From JAZKID01 sp965247525 (lineage in GTDB: Bacteria; Pseudomonadota; Alphaproteobacteria; Rhizobiales; UBA4765): a stretch of 64,000 nucleotides of DNA. Below the pieces are notes generated by a model. That model did not search any database, was not told the origin of the DNA, and saw nothing but the letters and a program-made list of their open reading frames with translations. The stretch lies in assembly GCA_965247525.1 (NCBI GenBank), contig OZ252015.1, positions 1,364,001 through 1,428,000 of the forward strand, in the 5' to 3' direction. Below, one piece after another: positions 44,041-52,600 of this stretch (the stretch's first letter is position 1; every line of letters starts with the position of its first letter). Position numbers and translations under genes: made by a program.

Positions 44041-45651
44041 ATGCTCTCCATTCAGGGGCTGACCTATCGCATTGCCGGACGCACGCTGCTCGAAAATGCT
44101 TCGATCAATATTCCAAAGGGCCACCGCGTGGGCCTCGTTGGGCCTAATGGGACGGGCAAATCGACCCTGTTCAAACTGATTGCCGGTGAGCTGAGCCAAG
44201 ATGCGGGCGAGATTTCGCTGATCCGCGGTGCAACCATGGGCATGGTGCGCCAGGACATTCCGGAAGACGGTACGCCGCTTCTCGATGTTGTCATCAATTC
44301 CAACAAGGAATATGTCGCGCTGATGCGCGAGGTCGAGACCTGCACCGACATGGACAGGCTCGGCGATATCTACACGCGGTTGGAAGAAATCAGCGCCTAT
44401 GACGCGCCAGCACGCGCCGCGACAATTCTCGCCGGCCTTGGCTTTGATGATGAAGCACAGACCCGTCCTATTTCAGACTTTTCGGGCGGTTGGCGGATGC
44501 GCGTTGCGCTGGCGGCCGCGCTCTTTTTGCAGCCCAATCTTTTAATGCTCGACGAGCCGACAAACCACTTGGACTTCGAAGCCTTGGTTTGGCTCGAAAA
44601 TTATCTGATGAAGTTTTCCGAAACACTGATCCTCATCAGCCATGACCGCGATATTCTCAACAAGACTGTCGATCACATCGTTCATATCGAGCAAAACAAG
44701 CTTGTCGGTTATACGGGAAACTACGACATGTTCGAGCGCCGCCGCGCCGAGCGGATGATGAACCAGCAGACACTGCGCGAGCGCCAGCAGGCCCAAAAAG
44801 CCAAAATGATGGAATTCGTCGACCGCTTCCGTGCAAAAGCCAGCAAAGCAAGGCAGGCGCAAAGCCGCCTGAAAATGATTGAGAAAATGGACATTGTTGA
44901 TGCTGTCATTGCGGATCGCGTGACAGCCTTTACCTTTCCTGATCCCGATGAGTTAAAGTCGCCGATCATGACGCTCGACAATGCCGAGGTCGGTTATGAT
45001 GACAAGGCTGTTTTGAAAAAGCTGAACCTGCGCATTGACGGCGATGACCGCATTGCCTTGCTGGGCGCGAACGGCAATGGCAAGTCGACTTTGGTGAAAC
45101 TGCTCTCCGACAACTTAAAAGTCATGGGCGGCAAAATGAACAAATCGGGCAAGTTGAAAGTGGGTTATTTTGCCCAGTTTCAGACCGATGAGCTGGATAT
45201 CTTCATGACGCCCTTTGAAATTATGCGCGAAGCGATGCCAGAAAAATCGGAAAGTGCGATCCGCGCCGTTATCGGCAATTTCGGCTTCAACAAGCACAAA
45301 GCCGACACGAAGGTGGGCGAATTGTCGGGCGGTGAAAAGGCAAGACTGCTGTTTTGCCGCATGAGTTTTCATGCCCCGCATATTATGCTGCTCGACGAGC
45401 CGACCAACCATCTCGACATTGATGCGCGCGAGGCGCTGATGCAGGCGCTTAACAACTACAAAGGTGCCGTCATTCTCGTCAGCCACGACCCGCACCTTGT
45501 CGAGACAGTGGCCGACCGCTTGTGGCTGGTGGCCAATGGCACCTGCAAACCCTATGACGATGACCTTGATGGATATCGCGAGCTGATCGTGAATGAGCGC
45601 CGAAAAGAGCGCGCTGGCAAAGACAAGTCGTCAAAGCAGAAAACGGCTTGA
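44041..45651 (+). CDS. ABC-F family ATPase
   Basis: A 536-residue soluble protein with two ABC ATPase domains and no membrane region. Domain 1: Walker A GPNGTGKST, signature FSGGWRMRVALA, Walker B NLLMLDEPTNHLD. A charged linker (about 235-290, RMMNQQTLRERQQAQKAKMMEF) corresponds to the P-site tRNA interaction motif. Domain 2: GANGNGKST, LSGGEKARLLF, IMLLDEPTNHLD. ABC-F proteins act on ribosomes with problematic peptidyl-tRNA; some give antibiotic resistance, but this one looks like a housekeeping type. Its stop overlaps the DUF983 start (TGATG). Confidence 0.93.
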   Translation: MLSIQGLTYRIAGRTLLENASINIPKGHRVGLVGPNGTGKSTLFKLIAGELSQDAGEISLIRGATMGMVRQDIPEDGTPLLDVVINSNKEYVALMREVETCTDMDRLGDIYTRLEEISAYDAPARAATILAGLGFDDEAQTRPISDFSGGWRMRVALAAALFLQPNLLMLDEPTNHLDFEALVWLENYLMKFSETLILISHDRDILNKTVDHIVHIEQNKLVGYTGNYDMFERRRAERMMNQQTLRERQQAQKAKMMEFVDRFRAKASKARQAQSRLKMIEKMDIVDAVIADRVTAFTFPDPDELKSPIMTLDNAEVGYDDKAVLKKLNLRIDGDDRIALLGANGNGKSTLVKLLSDNLKVMGGKMNKSGKLKVGYFAQFQTDELDIFMTPFEIMREAMPEKSESAIRAVIGNFGFNKHKADTKVGELSGGEKARLLFCRMSFHAPHIMLLDEPTNHLDIDAREALMQALNNYKGAVILVSHDPHLVETVADRLWLVANGTCKPYDDDLDGYRELIVNERRKERAGKDKSSKQKTA

Positions 45652-46034
45652 TGCAGATGGGCCCTTCAAAATGGGTCATTCTAGCGCGGGGCTTGCGCTG
45701 CCGCTGCCCGCGTTGCGGGGTTGGCAAACTGTTTTCGCGTTTTACCCGCGTCCATTCAAACTGTGCCCATTGCGGACTGGATTTTTCAAAGCAACGCGCG
45801 GATGACGCGCCGCCCTATCTGGTCATTGTCATTGTCGGCCATATCGTTGTCCCGCTGGCGCTGGTTGTTGAAAAAACATTTCACCTGACCAGTTTCCAAC
45901 ATTTGCTGATCTGGTTGCCTTTAAGCCTTGGTCTTTGCCTCGCGCTTTTGCCGCCGATGAAGGGCTTCGTCATCGCCATTCAATGGCTGAATGGGATGCA
46001 CGGATTCAACCAAAACGAGAGTCAACAGCTGTAA
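45651..46034 (+). CDS. DUF983 family zinc-ribbon membrane protein
   Basis: A 127-residue protein. C19/C22 (CPRC) and C38/C41 (CAHC) form a zinc-ribbon-like site, followed by the family marker GLDFSKQRADDAPPYLVIVIVGHIVVPLAL and two membrane helices at about 54-73 and 81-101. DUF983 proteins are common in alphaproteobacteria and lack a settled function. Translationally coupled to the ABC-F gene by a one-base overlap. The next 250 bp are AT-rich with no gene that I can support. Confidence 0.9.
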   Translation: MQMGPSKWVILARGLRCRCPRCGVGKLFSRFTRVHSNCAHCGLDFSKQRADDAPPYLVIVIVGHIVVPLALVVEKTFHLTSFQHLLIWLPLSLGLCLALLPPMKGFVIAIQWLNGMHGFNQNESQQL

Positions 46035-46287
46035 AAGAAATATATTTTTGCTAAGTCTTTGATATTAAACACTTTAGTTTGTAGTAAATATACCTTAGTC
46101 TTGCCCCTTTCTCGCCCAGATTAGCCGACAATAAACATGCCTCTGATGGCGCTGCCAGAGTCAATCTGGTGTGCGCCTTTTGTTTTGCAGGCATTTCGAA
46201 AGGTTAGCGCAAAACTCGTCTATTATCGTGACGCCATATAAGTTGTCACTCATTCCCCAAATCATGATTAGAAGTGGATTTTATACT

Positions 46288-46671
46288 ATGAAGCGTTTGA
46301 TAATGACTTTGTCATTTCTCTCTTTACTCATTCTGCCCTTGCTGGAATCGCAAGCTGAAGCGCGCGGCGGCATGGGTCGGCCACGCGCGTGGTGCGGTTG
46401 GTATATGCGCACGGTCTTTGGCGGTGGCCCTGAACTTAATCTGGCGCGGAACTGGGCACGGGTCGGCTCTCCGGCACAAGGGCCAGCTGTCGGCACAATC
46501 GTTGTCTGGCGCAATCATGTCGGACGCATTGTCGGTGAGACAAGCCGCGGCGAATGGGTCGTCAATTCAGGCAATGACAGTCATGCTGTTCGCACACGCG
46601 TGCGCTCGTTGCGCGGCGCCATTGCTTTTCGCTGGCCAGGCGGAGGCAATTACCGCTTGGCGTCACGCTGA
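46288..46671 (+). CDS. Small secreted CHAP/NlpC-like protein
   Basis: A 127-residue protein with a signal peptide (about 1-25, cleavage near AEA). AWCGWYMR with C36 and NHVGRIVGETSRGEWVVNSGND with H77 resemble the Cys-His pair and beta strands of CHAP or NlpC/P60 cell-wall amidases. Homologues with the WCGWYMR pattern are common in rhizobia and uncharacterised. ATG at 46288 gives the best signal peptide; 46264 is an alternative. A 14-bp direct repeat (GCGTCACGCTGACG, twice) covers the stop codon and a terminator follows. Confidence 0.72.
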   Translation: MKRLIMTLSFLSLLILPLLESQAEARGGMGRPRAWCGWYMRTVFGGGPELNLARNWARVGSPAQGPAVGTIVVWRNHVGRIVGETSRGEWVVNSGNDSHAVRTRVRSLRGAIAFRWPGGGNYRLASR

Positions 46672-46705
46672 CGGCGTCACGCTGACGCAATTTTCCTCAA
46701 ACAAA

Positions 46706-46729
46706 AGACAGGCTTCGGCCTGTTTTTTA
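46706..46729 (+). terminator. Rho-independent terminator
   Basis: ACAGGC (46708-46713), loop TTCG, GCCTGT (46718-46723), followed by a run of T. It terminates the secreted-protein gene on the plus strand and overlaps the last codon of the opposing gene. Confidence 0.88.
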
Positions 46730-47641
46730 TTGGACAGCAGCCAGTGCGTTGTTCGGCATCTGAATGAGGGCCGTATTTCGGATCTGCATCATCATTGAAC
46801 GCGGACGGTCACCCAGCTTTTCAGCCCAGACTTTGGGATTGTTCTTGCTTTCTCGTAGCATTTTGCGCAATTCAACCGCGATATCATCTTCCATATCTGC
46901 CAGATAAAACCGCTTGAGCGGATCGCTATCGCTGCCTTGAGCGGGCAGCAGGGCTTTGCGGGCATCGACTTTTTTGGAAATGTCCGCAACCATTGCTTCA
47001 ACCGTCGGCCTGTCGGCTTTAACGCCCTTTGACAATTCTTTGGCCAATGCTTGCGTTTGTACAATATCTTCCTTGAGTTGTGCCGCACGCTCGGCCTTTG
47101 CAGGATCTGCAAGTGCAGCCTCGAAAATGGCGGCACTGTAATCGGCGTAAAGCTGCTCAAGGTCTTTGGTCAGCCCGTGGCATGTCTCTCCAAACGTCAA
47201 AAGCTGCGCATTCAACGCATCGCCTTTTGTGAATTTATCATCTTCATAGTCTTTGGCATTGATGTAAGTGGCAAGATCACGAAATACCGGTCCAGCTGAC
47301 GAGACTGTGGCAATCGCATCGCCCACCGTTTTTTCGTAACGCGATTTGATATCGGCACTCATTGTTGGCGGGGCGGGAGGCAGTTTTTCAGGAATAGAGT
47401 AGCTGTAATTCATTGACAGCATTGAATGGGTTTTGCGCCAATCTTTATAGTCATTGGAATGCCACAGCACCCAGGCCGTGTTGTCGCATTGCGAGCGCAT
47501 GGTGTAGATGGCGCTGAGGGCATTTTGCTGCTGTGCCGCGTTTTGCCGCTCTTCATTTGTTGGGCTTGCGGCATGGCTTACGCTGGATAAAAAACCAAGC
47601 GATATTGAAAATGCGAGGGCAGCAAGAGAGCGAAAAAGCAT
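46727..47641 (-). CDS. Uncharacterised secreted protein, possibly DUF3829-like
   Basis: A 304-residue protein with a signal peptide (about 1-24, cleavage near SHA-AS). The mature part is almost entirely helical and charged: NAAQQQNALSAIYTMRSQCDNTAWVLWHSND near the start and long helices with KRFYLADMEDDIAVELRKML later. The layout recalls DUF3829 helical proteins, but I cannot confirm this. ATG at 47641 has AAAGGA upstream and gives a clean signal peptide; it is preferred to 47665. It is a single gene between the terminator and the divergent helicase gene. Confidence 0.7.
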   Translation of the reverse strand: MLFRSLAALAFSISLGFLSSVSHAASPTNEERQNAAQQQNALSAIYTMRSQCDNTAWVLWHSNDYKDWRKTHSMLSMNYSYSIPEKLPPAPPTMSADIKSRYEKTVGDAIATVSSAGPVFRDLATYINAKDYEDDKFTKGDALNAQLLTFGETCHGLTKDLEQLYADYSAAIFEAALADPAKAERAAQLKEDIVQTQALAKELSKGVKADRPTVEAMVADISKKVDARKALLPAQGSDSDPLKRFYLADMEDDIAVELRKMLRESKNNPKVWAEKLGDRPRSMMMQIRNTALIQMPNNALAAVQ

Positions 47642-47887
47642 GATTTTAAATCCTTTGCGGGTCATTTTTTGAAGGGTTATGGCAGTAAAAACCTGATTTG
47701 TCTCAAATCCAAAACAAGCACGTTACAAATTGCAGGCTGGCTTTTTGCTGTAACTGTGCTATGACCTCGCGTGCCGGTTAAGACATCTTACGGCAGCGCT
47801 GTTCTTTAAGGTCCGTATTACCTGCCTGTTGTGCTGGTGTGCCATCTTCGAAAGTGGTGCACTTTTTTTTAAGCTCAACAGAAAGGT

Positions 47888-47904
47888 CGCCCCTTTAAGG
47901 GGCG
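47888..47904 (+). promoter_or_regulatory. Hairpin in the leader just before the RhlE start
   Basis: CGCCCC (47888-47893) and GGGGCG (47899-47904) pair around TTTAA, ending 13 bases before the ATG. It could mask the ribosome-binding region at some temperatures or, with the T-run at 47863-47870, belong to a cold-responsive leader. Sequence evidence only. Confidence 0.4.
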
Positions 47905-47917
47905 CATATTTATTGAA

Positions 47918-49498
47918 ATGACATCTCCAAAATTTAGCAGCCTCGGGCTGATCGATACGCTTTTGAAAACATTGGCGGCCAATGGCTATGAAACGCCGAC
48001 GCCAGTGCAGGCGCAAGCCATTCCAATCGTTCTTGGCGGGCATGACCTTCTTGGCATCGCCCAGACAGGAACCGGCAAAACGGCGGCTTTTGCTTTGCCA
48101 ATCCTGCAAAAACTGTTTCAGGATCAAAAGGGCCTGACACCCAAATCAGCCCGCGCACTCGTGCTGGCGCCTACACGCGAGCTGGCCATCCAGATTGCTG
48201 ACAACTCCCGCATTTACGGAAAAGAGCTGTCGCTGCGCATCACGACGATTTTCGGCGGCGTCAGCCAGAACCCGCAGATCAAGGCCATGCAAAAAGGCGT
48301 TGATCTTCTGATTGCAACACCCGGCCGTTTGATCGACCTAATGGAGCAAAAACATGTCTGGCTCGGCGGCGTCAATTTTCTGGTCCTTGATGAAGCCGAC
48401 CGTATGTTCGACATGGGCTTTATCCGCGATATTCGCAAAGTCGTCGCGGCGGTTCCTAAAAAGCGCCAGACCCTGATGTTCTCGGCAACCATGCCATCAG
48501 CCATTCGCGAGCTTGCAAACGGTATTTTGCAGAATCCTGAACGCGTTGAAGTGACGCCGCAGGTGATGACGGTGGAACGGATCGAGCAGCAGGTTTATCA
48601 CGTCAAAAAAGACAAGAAGCGCGCATTGCTGATTACGCTTTTGCAAAATGAAGCGATGAAGCTCACCATCGTGTTCAGCAAAACCAAGCATGGCGCCAAC
48701 CGCATTTTGAAAGAAATCGAACAGGCGGGCATTAAGGCGTCGGTTATTCACGGCAACAAATCACAGAATGCACGTCAGCAGGCGCTGGACCAGTTCAAAG
48801 CTGGCAAGCTGCGGGTTCTTGTGGCGACAGATATTGCCGCGCGCGGTATCGACGTGGATGGCATCACCCATGTCATCAATTACGATCTGCCTGACGAGCC
48901 GGAAAATTACGTCCACCGCATTGGCCGCACGGCACGCGCAGGCGCAACCGGCATCGCCATCGCGTTTTGCGATGAGACGGATGGCCGCAATCTGCGCGAC
49001 ATCGAGCGCACGACAAAGCGTAAGCTTGACGTGCAGGTTATGCCTGAACTGGTTGTGCTTGCACCGGCTGCGCCCGACAAAGGCCCACCGCGCCGCGAAG
49101 ATCGTGGCGGCGGACGCAATGGACAACAGCAACGCGGACGCAACCGGCTACGCAAAGACGGCGAAGGCCGTGGCGCAGAACGCTCAGACGCACGTCCACG
49201 TAAAGACAATGACGGCCGCACCGGGGAGCGCACAGAACAGCGCCCGCACAATCCTGAGCGCCAAAGCGAGCGTGCAAGCAGTGGAGAGTACATGCCACGC
49301 GGACGCAATACGGGAGCTGAGGGTGCAAAACGCACAGGCAAGCCGGGCGGTTATAAACCCGGCGGGTTTGGTGGCAACCGTTCAGAATCGGGAAGCGGCA
49401 AACCCGCAGGCGCGCGCCCGTTCAACAAATTCCGCTCGCGCAGTGGCGGCGGTGGTGGCGGCAATCGCGGCGGCGGTCAAAGCCGCAGCGGCTCATAA
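47918..49498 (+). CDS. rhlE: DEAD-box RNA helicase, RhlE type
   Basis: A 526-residue helicase. Q motif near 27-32 (TPVQAQ), Walker A AQTGTGKT at 48-55, PTRELA, TPGRL, DEAD at 158-161, SAT in LMFSATMPS, then ATDIAARGIDVDGITHVINYDLP and HRIGRTARAG. From about 390 a long disordered Arg/Gly/Asp-rich tail ends in SRSGGGGGGNRGGG. The family remodels structured RNA in cold growth, RNA decay and ribosome assembly. A small hairpin precedes the start. The gene converges on the SLC13 permease gene with a 21-bp gap. Confidence 0.94.
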   Translation: MTSPKFSSLGLIDTLLKTLAANGYETPTPVQAQAIPIVLGGHDLLGIAQTGTGKTAAFALPILQKLFQDQKGLTPKSARALVLAPTRELAIQIADNSRIYGKELSLRITTIFGGVSQNPQIKAMQKGVDLLIATPGRLIDLMEQKHVWLGGVNFLVLDEADRMFDMGFIRDIRKVVAAVPKKRQTLMFSATMPSAIRELANGILQNPERVEVTPQVMTVERIEQQVYHVKKDKKRALLITLLQNEAMKLTIVFSKTKHGANRILKEIEQAGIKASVIHGNKSQNARQQALDQFKAGKLRVLVATDIAARGIDVDGITHVINYDLPDEPENYVHRIGRTARAGATGIAIAFCDETDGRNLRDIERTTKRKLDVQVMPELVVLAPAAPDKGPPRREDRGGGRNGQQQRGRNRLRKDGEGRGAERSDARPRKDNDGRTGERTEQRPHNPERQSERASSGEYMPRGRNTGAEGAKRTGKPGGYKPGGFGGNRSESGSGKPAGARPFNKFRSRSGGGGGGNRGGGQSRSGS

Positions 49499-49519
49499 TT
49501 GTCTGTCTGGCCGCGCGCT

Positions 49520-51298
49520 TTAGTTTGCAAGCGGCCAGAACAGCAGGATCAGCGGAACACCCAAAATGACAACGAGGATCGAAAGCGGCAGCCCAAGCCG
49601 CCAATAGTCGTTGAATTTGTAACCACCCGGGCCCATCACGAGCGTGTTCGACTGGTGGCCAATCGGCGTTAGAAAATCACATGATGTGCCGATCGCAACC
49701 GCCATCAAAAACGGGTCGATATTAACGCCAAGCTTTTTTGCCAGCACGCCGGCAATTGGTGCCATCAGCAACACTGCTGCAGCATTGTTAAGAAATGGGG
49801 TCACCATCATTGACGCGATCATGATCGCCGCCACGATCAATGGGCCAGACAATCCTGTCGTGACGGTCGCGAGCGCGGATGCGATAAGCTCAGTTCCCCC
49901 CGATGTCTGCAAAGCGGCACTGACAGGGATCATTGCGCCAAGAAGGATCAGAACAGGGCCATCAAGTGCCAGATACAATTCGGTCACACGCAGCGAGCGC
50001 AGCAATACGAGCGCCAGCACGCCGCCCAAAAAAGCAATCGAGATTGGCAAAACATTTGTCATCGTTAAAAGGACAGCAATTGCAAGAATGGCGGTTGGCA
50101 AGAACATTTGCTTGCTGCGTCCCAGCTGAAGCTGGCGCTCAGCAAGCGGCAGACAGCCCAGTGAGGCCAGTGTTTCCGGCATGGCATCAAGCTCGCCCTG
50201 CAAGACAACAACATCGCCTTCCTGAAAACGCGTGTCGCGCAGGCGCGATGAAATCTTTTTATTGGCGCGGCGCGCCGCTAGAAGATTGATATTGAAGCGA
50301 TGGCGCAAACGCAGCCGGCGCGGTGTGTTGCGTATCAACTCCGAGTTTTCCCGCACAACTGCTTCAACAATGCCGACATCATCGGCATCAAGTGCAAGCT
50401 CATCCGTTTCCTTGGCACCGATCAGCGTTGATTTGCTGCTGTCGATAATGTCTTTTAGGGTTACAGGGTCGCTTTCAAGAAAAAGAATATCATTCTCGCG
50501 CATTTTCATGCGGCTGGAGGGCATGAATTTTTCGCCATTGCGGACGATACTCATGACCGAAATATTGCCCTCAACCGAATCTTCCACTTCGCCAACCGTC
50601 TTGCCGATAAGCGTCGAGCCCTCCGCCAGTTTGACCTCACTGACATAGTCTTCGATTGAAAACTGGTCTTCAGCAGATGGCTTACCGCGCCGGTCTTTGG
50701 GCAGCAGGCGCCATGCAAAGCTTAAATAAATAAGCGAAACAACGCAGATGCCGATGCCGACAGGCGCAAAATCGAACATCGAATAGGGCGCGCCGACAAG
50801 ATCTTTTCGGATATTGGAGACAAGGAGGTTCGGCGGTGTGCCGATCAGCGTCACAAGGCCGCCAAGAAGTGAACCAAATGAGAGCGGCATCAGCATTTCA
50901 GAAGGTTTGCGATTTGCTTTTTTTGCAAAACTCAAAACAACGGGAAGTAAAATCGCCAGCGCACCGACATTGTTCATGAAAGCAGAAAGCGCCATCACCA
51001 TGCTGACAAGCACGGTGATCTGTAGTTTCGGGCTGTCGGTGAACCGTGAAAGAAATTTTAGCGCATAGTCGATAAAACCGGAACGGCTGATGGCAAAACT
51101 GATAATCAGAATCGCGCCCACCGTAATTACGATAGGATCGGCAAAACCGCTAAAGGCTTTGTCGGCGGGAACAACACCCGTAACGACCGAGGCAAAAAGC
51201 GCCAGAAGCGCGATCAGGTCATAGCGCCACTTGTCCCAGATAAATAAGACAATAGCGATGCCGATAATGGAAAATGTCGCGATCTGGTCGAATGTCAT
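49520..51298 (-). CDS. SLC13/DASS family permease with two TrkA-C domains
   Basis: A 592-residue transporter. The N-terminal helices include NVGALAILLPVVLSFAKK and PLSFGSLLGGLVTLIGTPPNLLVSNI (a substrate/sodium clamp region with GTPPNL). Two soluble RCK-C/TrkA-C domains occupy about 210-375. The C-terminal transport half has ISAALQTSGGTELIA and LNNAAAVLLMAPIAG, then IGTSCDFLTPIGHQSNTLVMGPGGY. This architecture transports dicarboxylates, sulphate or related anions. The substrate cannot be assigned. It lies alone between the helicase and a bidirectional terminator. Confidence 0.9.
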   Translation of the reverse strand: MTFDQIATFSIIGIAIVLFIWDKWRYDLIALLALFASVVTGVVPADKAFSGFADPIVITVGAILIISFAISRSGFIDYALKFLSRFTDSPKLQITVLVSMVMALSAFMNNVGALAILLPVVLSFAKKANRKPSEMLMPLSFGSLLGGLVTLIGTPPNLLVSNIRKDLVGAPYSMFDFAPVGIGICVVSLIYLSFAWRLLPKDRRGKPSAEDQFSIEDYVSEVKLAEGSTLIGKTVGEVEDSVEGNISVMSIVRNGEKFMPSSRMKMRENDILFLESDPVTLKDIIDSSKSTLIGAKETDELALDADDVGIVEAVVRENSELIRNTPRRLRLRHRFNINLLAARRANKKISSRLRDTRFQEGDVVVLQGELDAMPETLASLGCLPLAERQLQLGRSKQMFLPTAILAIAVLLTMTNVLPISIAFLGGVLALVLLRSLRVTELYLALDGPVLILLGAMIPVSAALQTSGGTELIASALATVTTGLSGPLIVAAIMIASMMVTPFLNNAAAVLLMAPIAGVLAKKLGVNIDPFLMAVAIGTSCDFLTPIGHQSNTLVMGPGGYKFNDYWRLGLPLSILVVILGVPLILLFWPLAN

Positions 51299-51341
51299 AC
51301 GTAAGTCCTATATTTTTGAAAATTCAAAAGAGTAATTCTAA

Positions 51342-51370
51342 AAAAAGCCCCGCATCAAACGGGGCTTTTT
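51342..51370. terminator. Rho-independent terminator between HbpS-like and SLC13 genes
   Basis: An 11-bp stem (AAAAAGCCCCG / CGGGGCTTTTT) with loop CATCAAA. It lies 15 bp after the stop of the HbpS-like gene on the minus strand, with a T run in that orientation, and upstream of the SLC13 start. Confidence 0.92.
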
Positions 51371-51385
51371 GGAAAAACAGACAGA

Positions 51386-52138
51386 TTATTTGGCGCCGAC
51401 TTTTTCGACTGGTGGCAGTTTGTCAGCAATACTGTCTTCCTTGCCTCCGCATTTGGGATGGCCAAAACCACCACTCGAACCGCCCGTCATGCCGATGTCA
51501 TAGACAATAGCATCAGTGTTGTTTTTGGCGACACCGCCCGGAACGAAATCAAGCTTTAGGGCAGAGCGGCTGCGCCATGCAATATTGTGGTCCGCGCATG
51601 AAGTGTCGCCGCTGACACCCAGACCGCCAACAATTTCGCCCGTGTTGTTGTAAAGCGCAAGGCCGCCGCCAAAGACGTTGACGCCGCCGATTTTTTTGCC
51701 GACCAATGGGTCGGTCGATGTGCCATACGTTTCGGCGTCGCCCTCATAGGCCACGGCGATATTGACGGGATTGCTTTCCTGAAGGCCGAAAAGAAAACCT
51801 CCGGGCTGCGTTCCCGAATAAAGGTTGGCGGTCGAAAGCGCTTTGGCCTTCAGGCTGAACGCATTTGCGGTATTGGCCTTTTGGGCTGAAATAATGCGGC
51901 TGCCGGGCCATTGGTCGCCATAAGCTGCGCCTGTGTAAGCCACCGCGCAGACATTGCCGTCGCGGCTGACAATTGTGCCCCACATATCTAGGTTGAGACC
52001 GCCATTTTGCTCACCGCGTGCTGCTTTTAATGCCGTTTGCAAAACTGAGTAATCTGGAAGCCCTGCACAGCCATTTTCAGCGGCGGCAGCGGGTAGGGCG
52101 AAAAAAGTTGAAACGAGGAAAGCGGCGAGAAGGCGCAT
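51386..52138 (-). CDS. Secreted GlcG/HbpS family protein (DUF336)
   Basis: A 250-residue protein with a signal peptide (about 1-19, cleavage near AAA-EN). The GlcG/HbpS fold pattern appears as LQTALKAA...NLDMWGTIVSRDGNVCAVAYTG, NAFSLKAKALSTANLYSGTQPG, GKKIGGVNVFGGGLALYNNTGEIVGGLGVSGDTSCADHNIAWR. HbpS proteins bind haem; some sense or degrade it. An extended C-terminus with Cys-Gly-Gly ends in DSIADKLPPVEKV. The long 'PGGF/GGSSGGFGHPKCGG' region is unusual for minimal family members. It forms a single transcript with a terminator after it. Confidence 0.85.
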   Translation of the reverse strand: MRLLAAFLVSTFFALPAAAAENGCAGLPDYSVLQTALKAARGEQNGGLNLDMWGTIVSRDGNVCAVAYTGAAYGDQWPGSRIISAQKANTANAFSLKAKALSTANLYSGTQPGGFLFGLQESNPVNIAVAYEGDAETYGTSTDPLVGKKIGGVNVFGGGLALYNNTGEIVGGLGVSGDTSCADHNIAWRSRSALKLDFVPGGVAKNNTDAIVYDIGMTGGSSGGFGHPKCGGKEDSIADKLPPVEKVGAK

Positions 52139-52336
52139 TATAGTGTCCTTTGCGACATTGGAGGGTTATTAAACAATTCAACCGTAGCTTTCTAAAATTG
52201 TTCAGCGCGCCTTCAAAAAAAGCTTATCCAACGCAAAAATGAAGCGACATGCTCCGCTGAATGGCGAAAGTACGGATTTTAATGTAAAAATAAGGACAAG
52301 CCCGGAGGGGTGGCAACAATCCAAAGGATAGACACT

Positions 52337-52552
52337 ATGAAATATCTCAATATTATTACGCTTCTTCTGATCATTGTCGGCGGCATTAACTGGGGTCTGG
52401 TTGGCGCAGCGCAGTTTAACCTCGTGGATACGCTTTTTGCCAGCGCACCAGCTGCTGCAAAAATCGTCTATATCCTCGTTGGCCTTGCAGCTGTTTACCA
52501 GATCATTCCGCTGTTCAAATGCTGCAATGGCACGGGAAGCTGCAACGTCTAA
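52337..52552 (+). CDS. DUF378 family small membrane protein
   Basis: A 71-residue protein with two membrane helices (about 4-25 and 43-62). MKYLNIITLLLIIVGGINWGLVG is the signature of DUF378. A Cys-rich end (FKCCNGTGSCNV) is present. Function unknown. ATG at 52337 with AAAGGA 8 bases upstream is preferred over the longer GTG frame. A terminator follows. Confidence 0.92.
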   Translation: MKYLNIITLLLIIVGGINWGLVGAAQFNLVDTLFASAPAAAKIVYILVGLAAVYQIIPLFKCCNGTGSCNV

Positions 52553-52573
52553 TTCTCAAAAAAATTAAAAAAG

Positions 52574-52600
52574 AAAAGAGCGCTTCGGGCGCTCTTTTTT
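52574..52600. terminator. Rho-independent terminator
   Basis: GAGCGC (52578-52583), loop TTCGG, GCGCTC (52589-52594), flanked by AAAA and a seven-base T run. It ends the DUF378 transcript and touches the stop of the ABC ATPase gene on the other strand, which it may also terminate. Confidence 0.9.

Noticed and set aside
44041..45651. ABC-F gene as an antibiotic resistance determinant
   Set aside because: Motifs and linker look like the chromosomal housekeeping type, and there are no mobile element marks around it.
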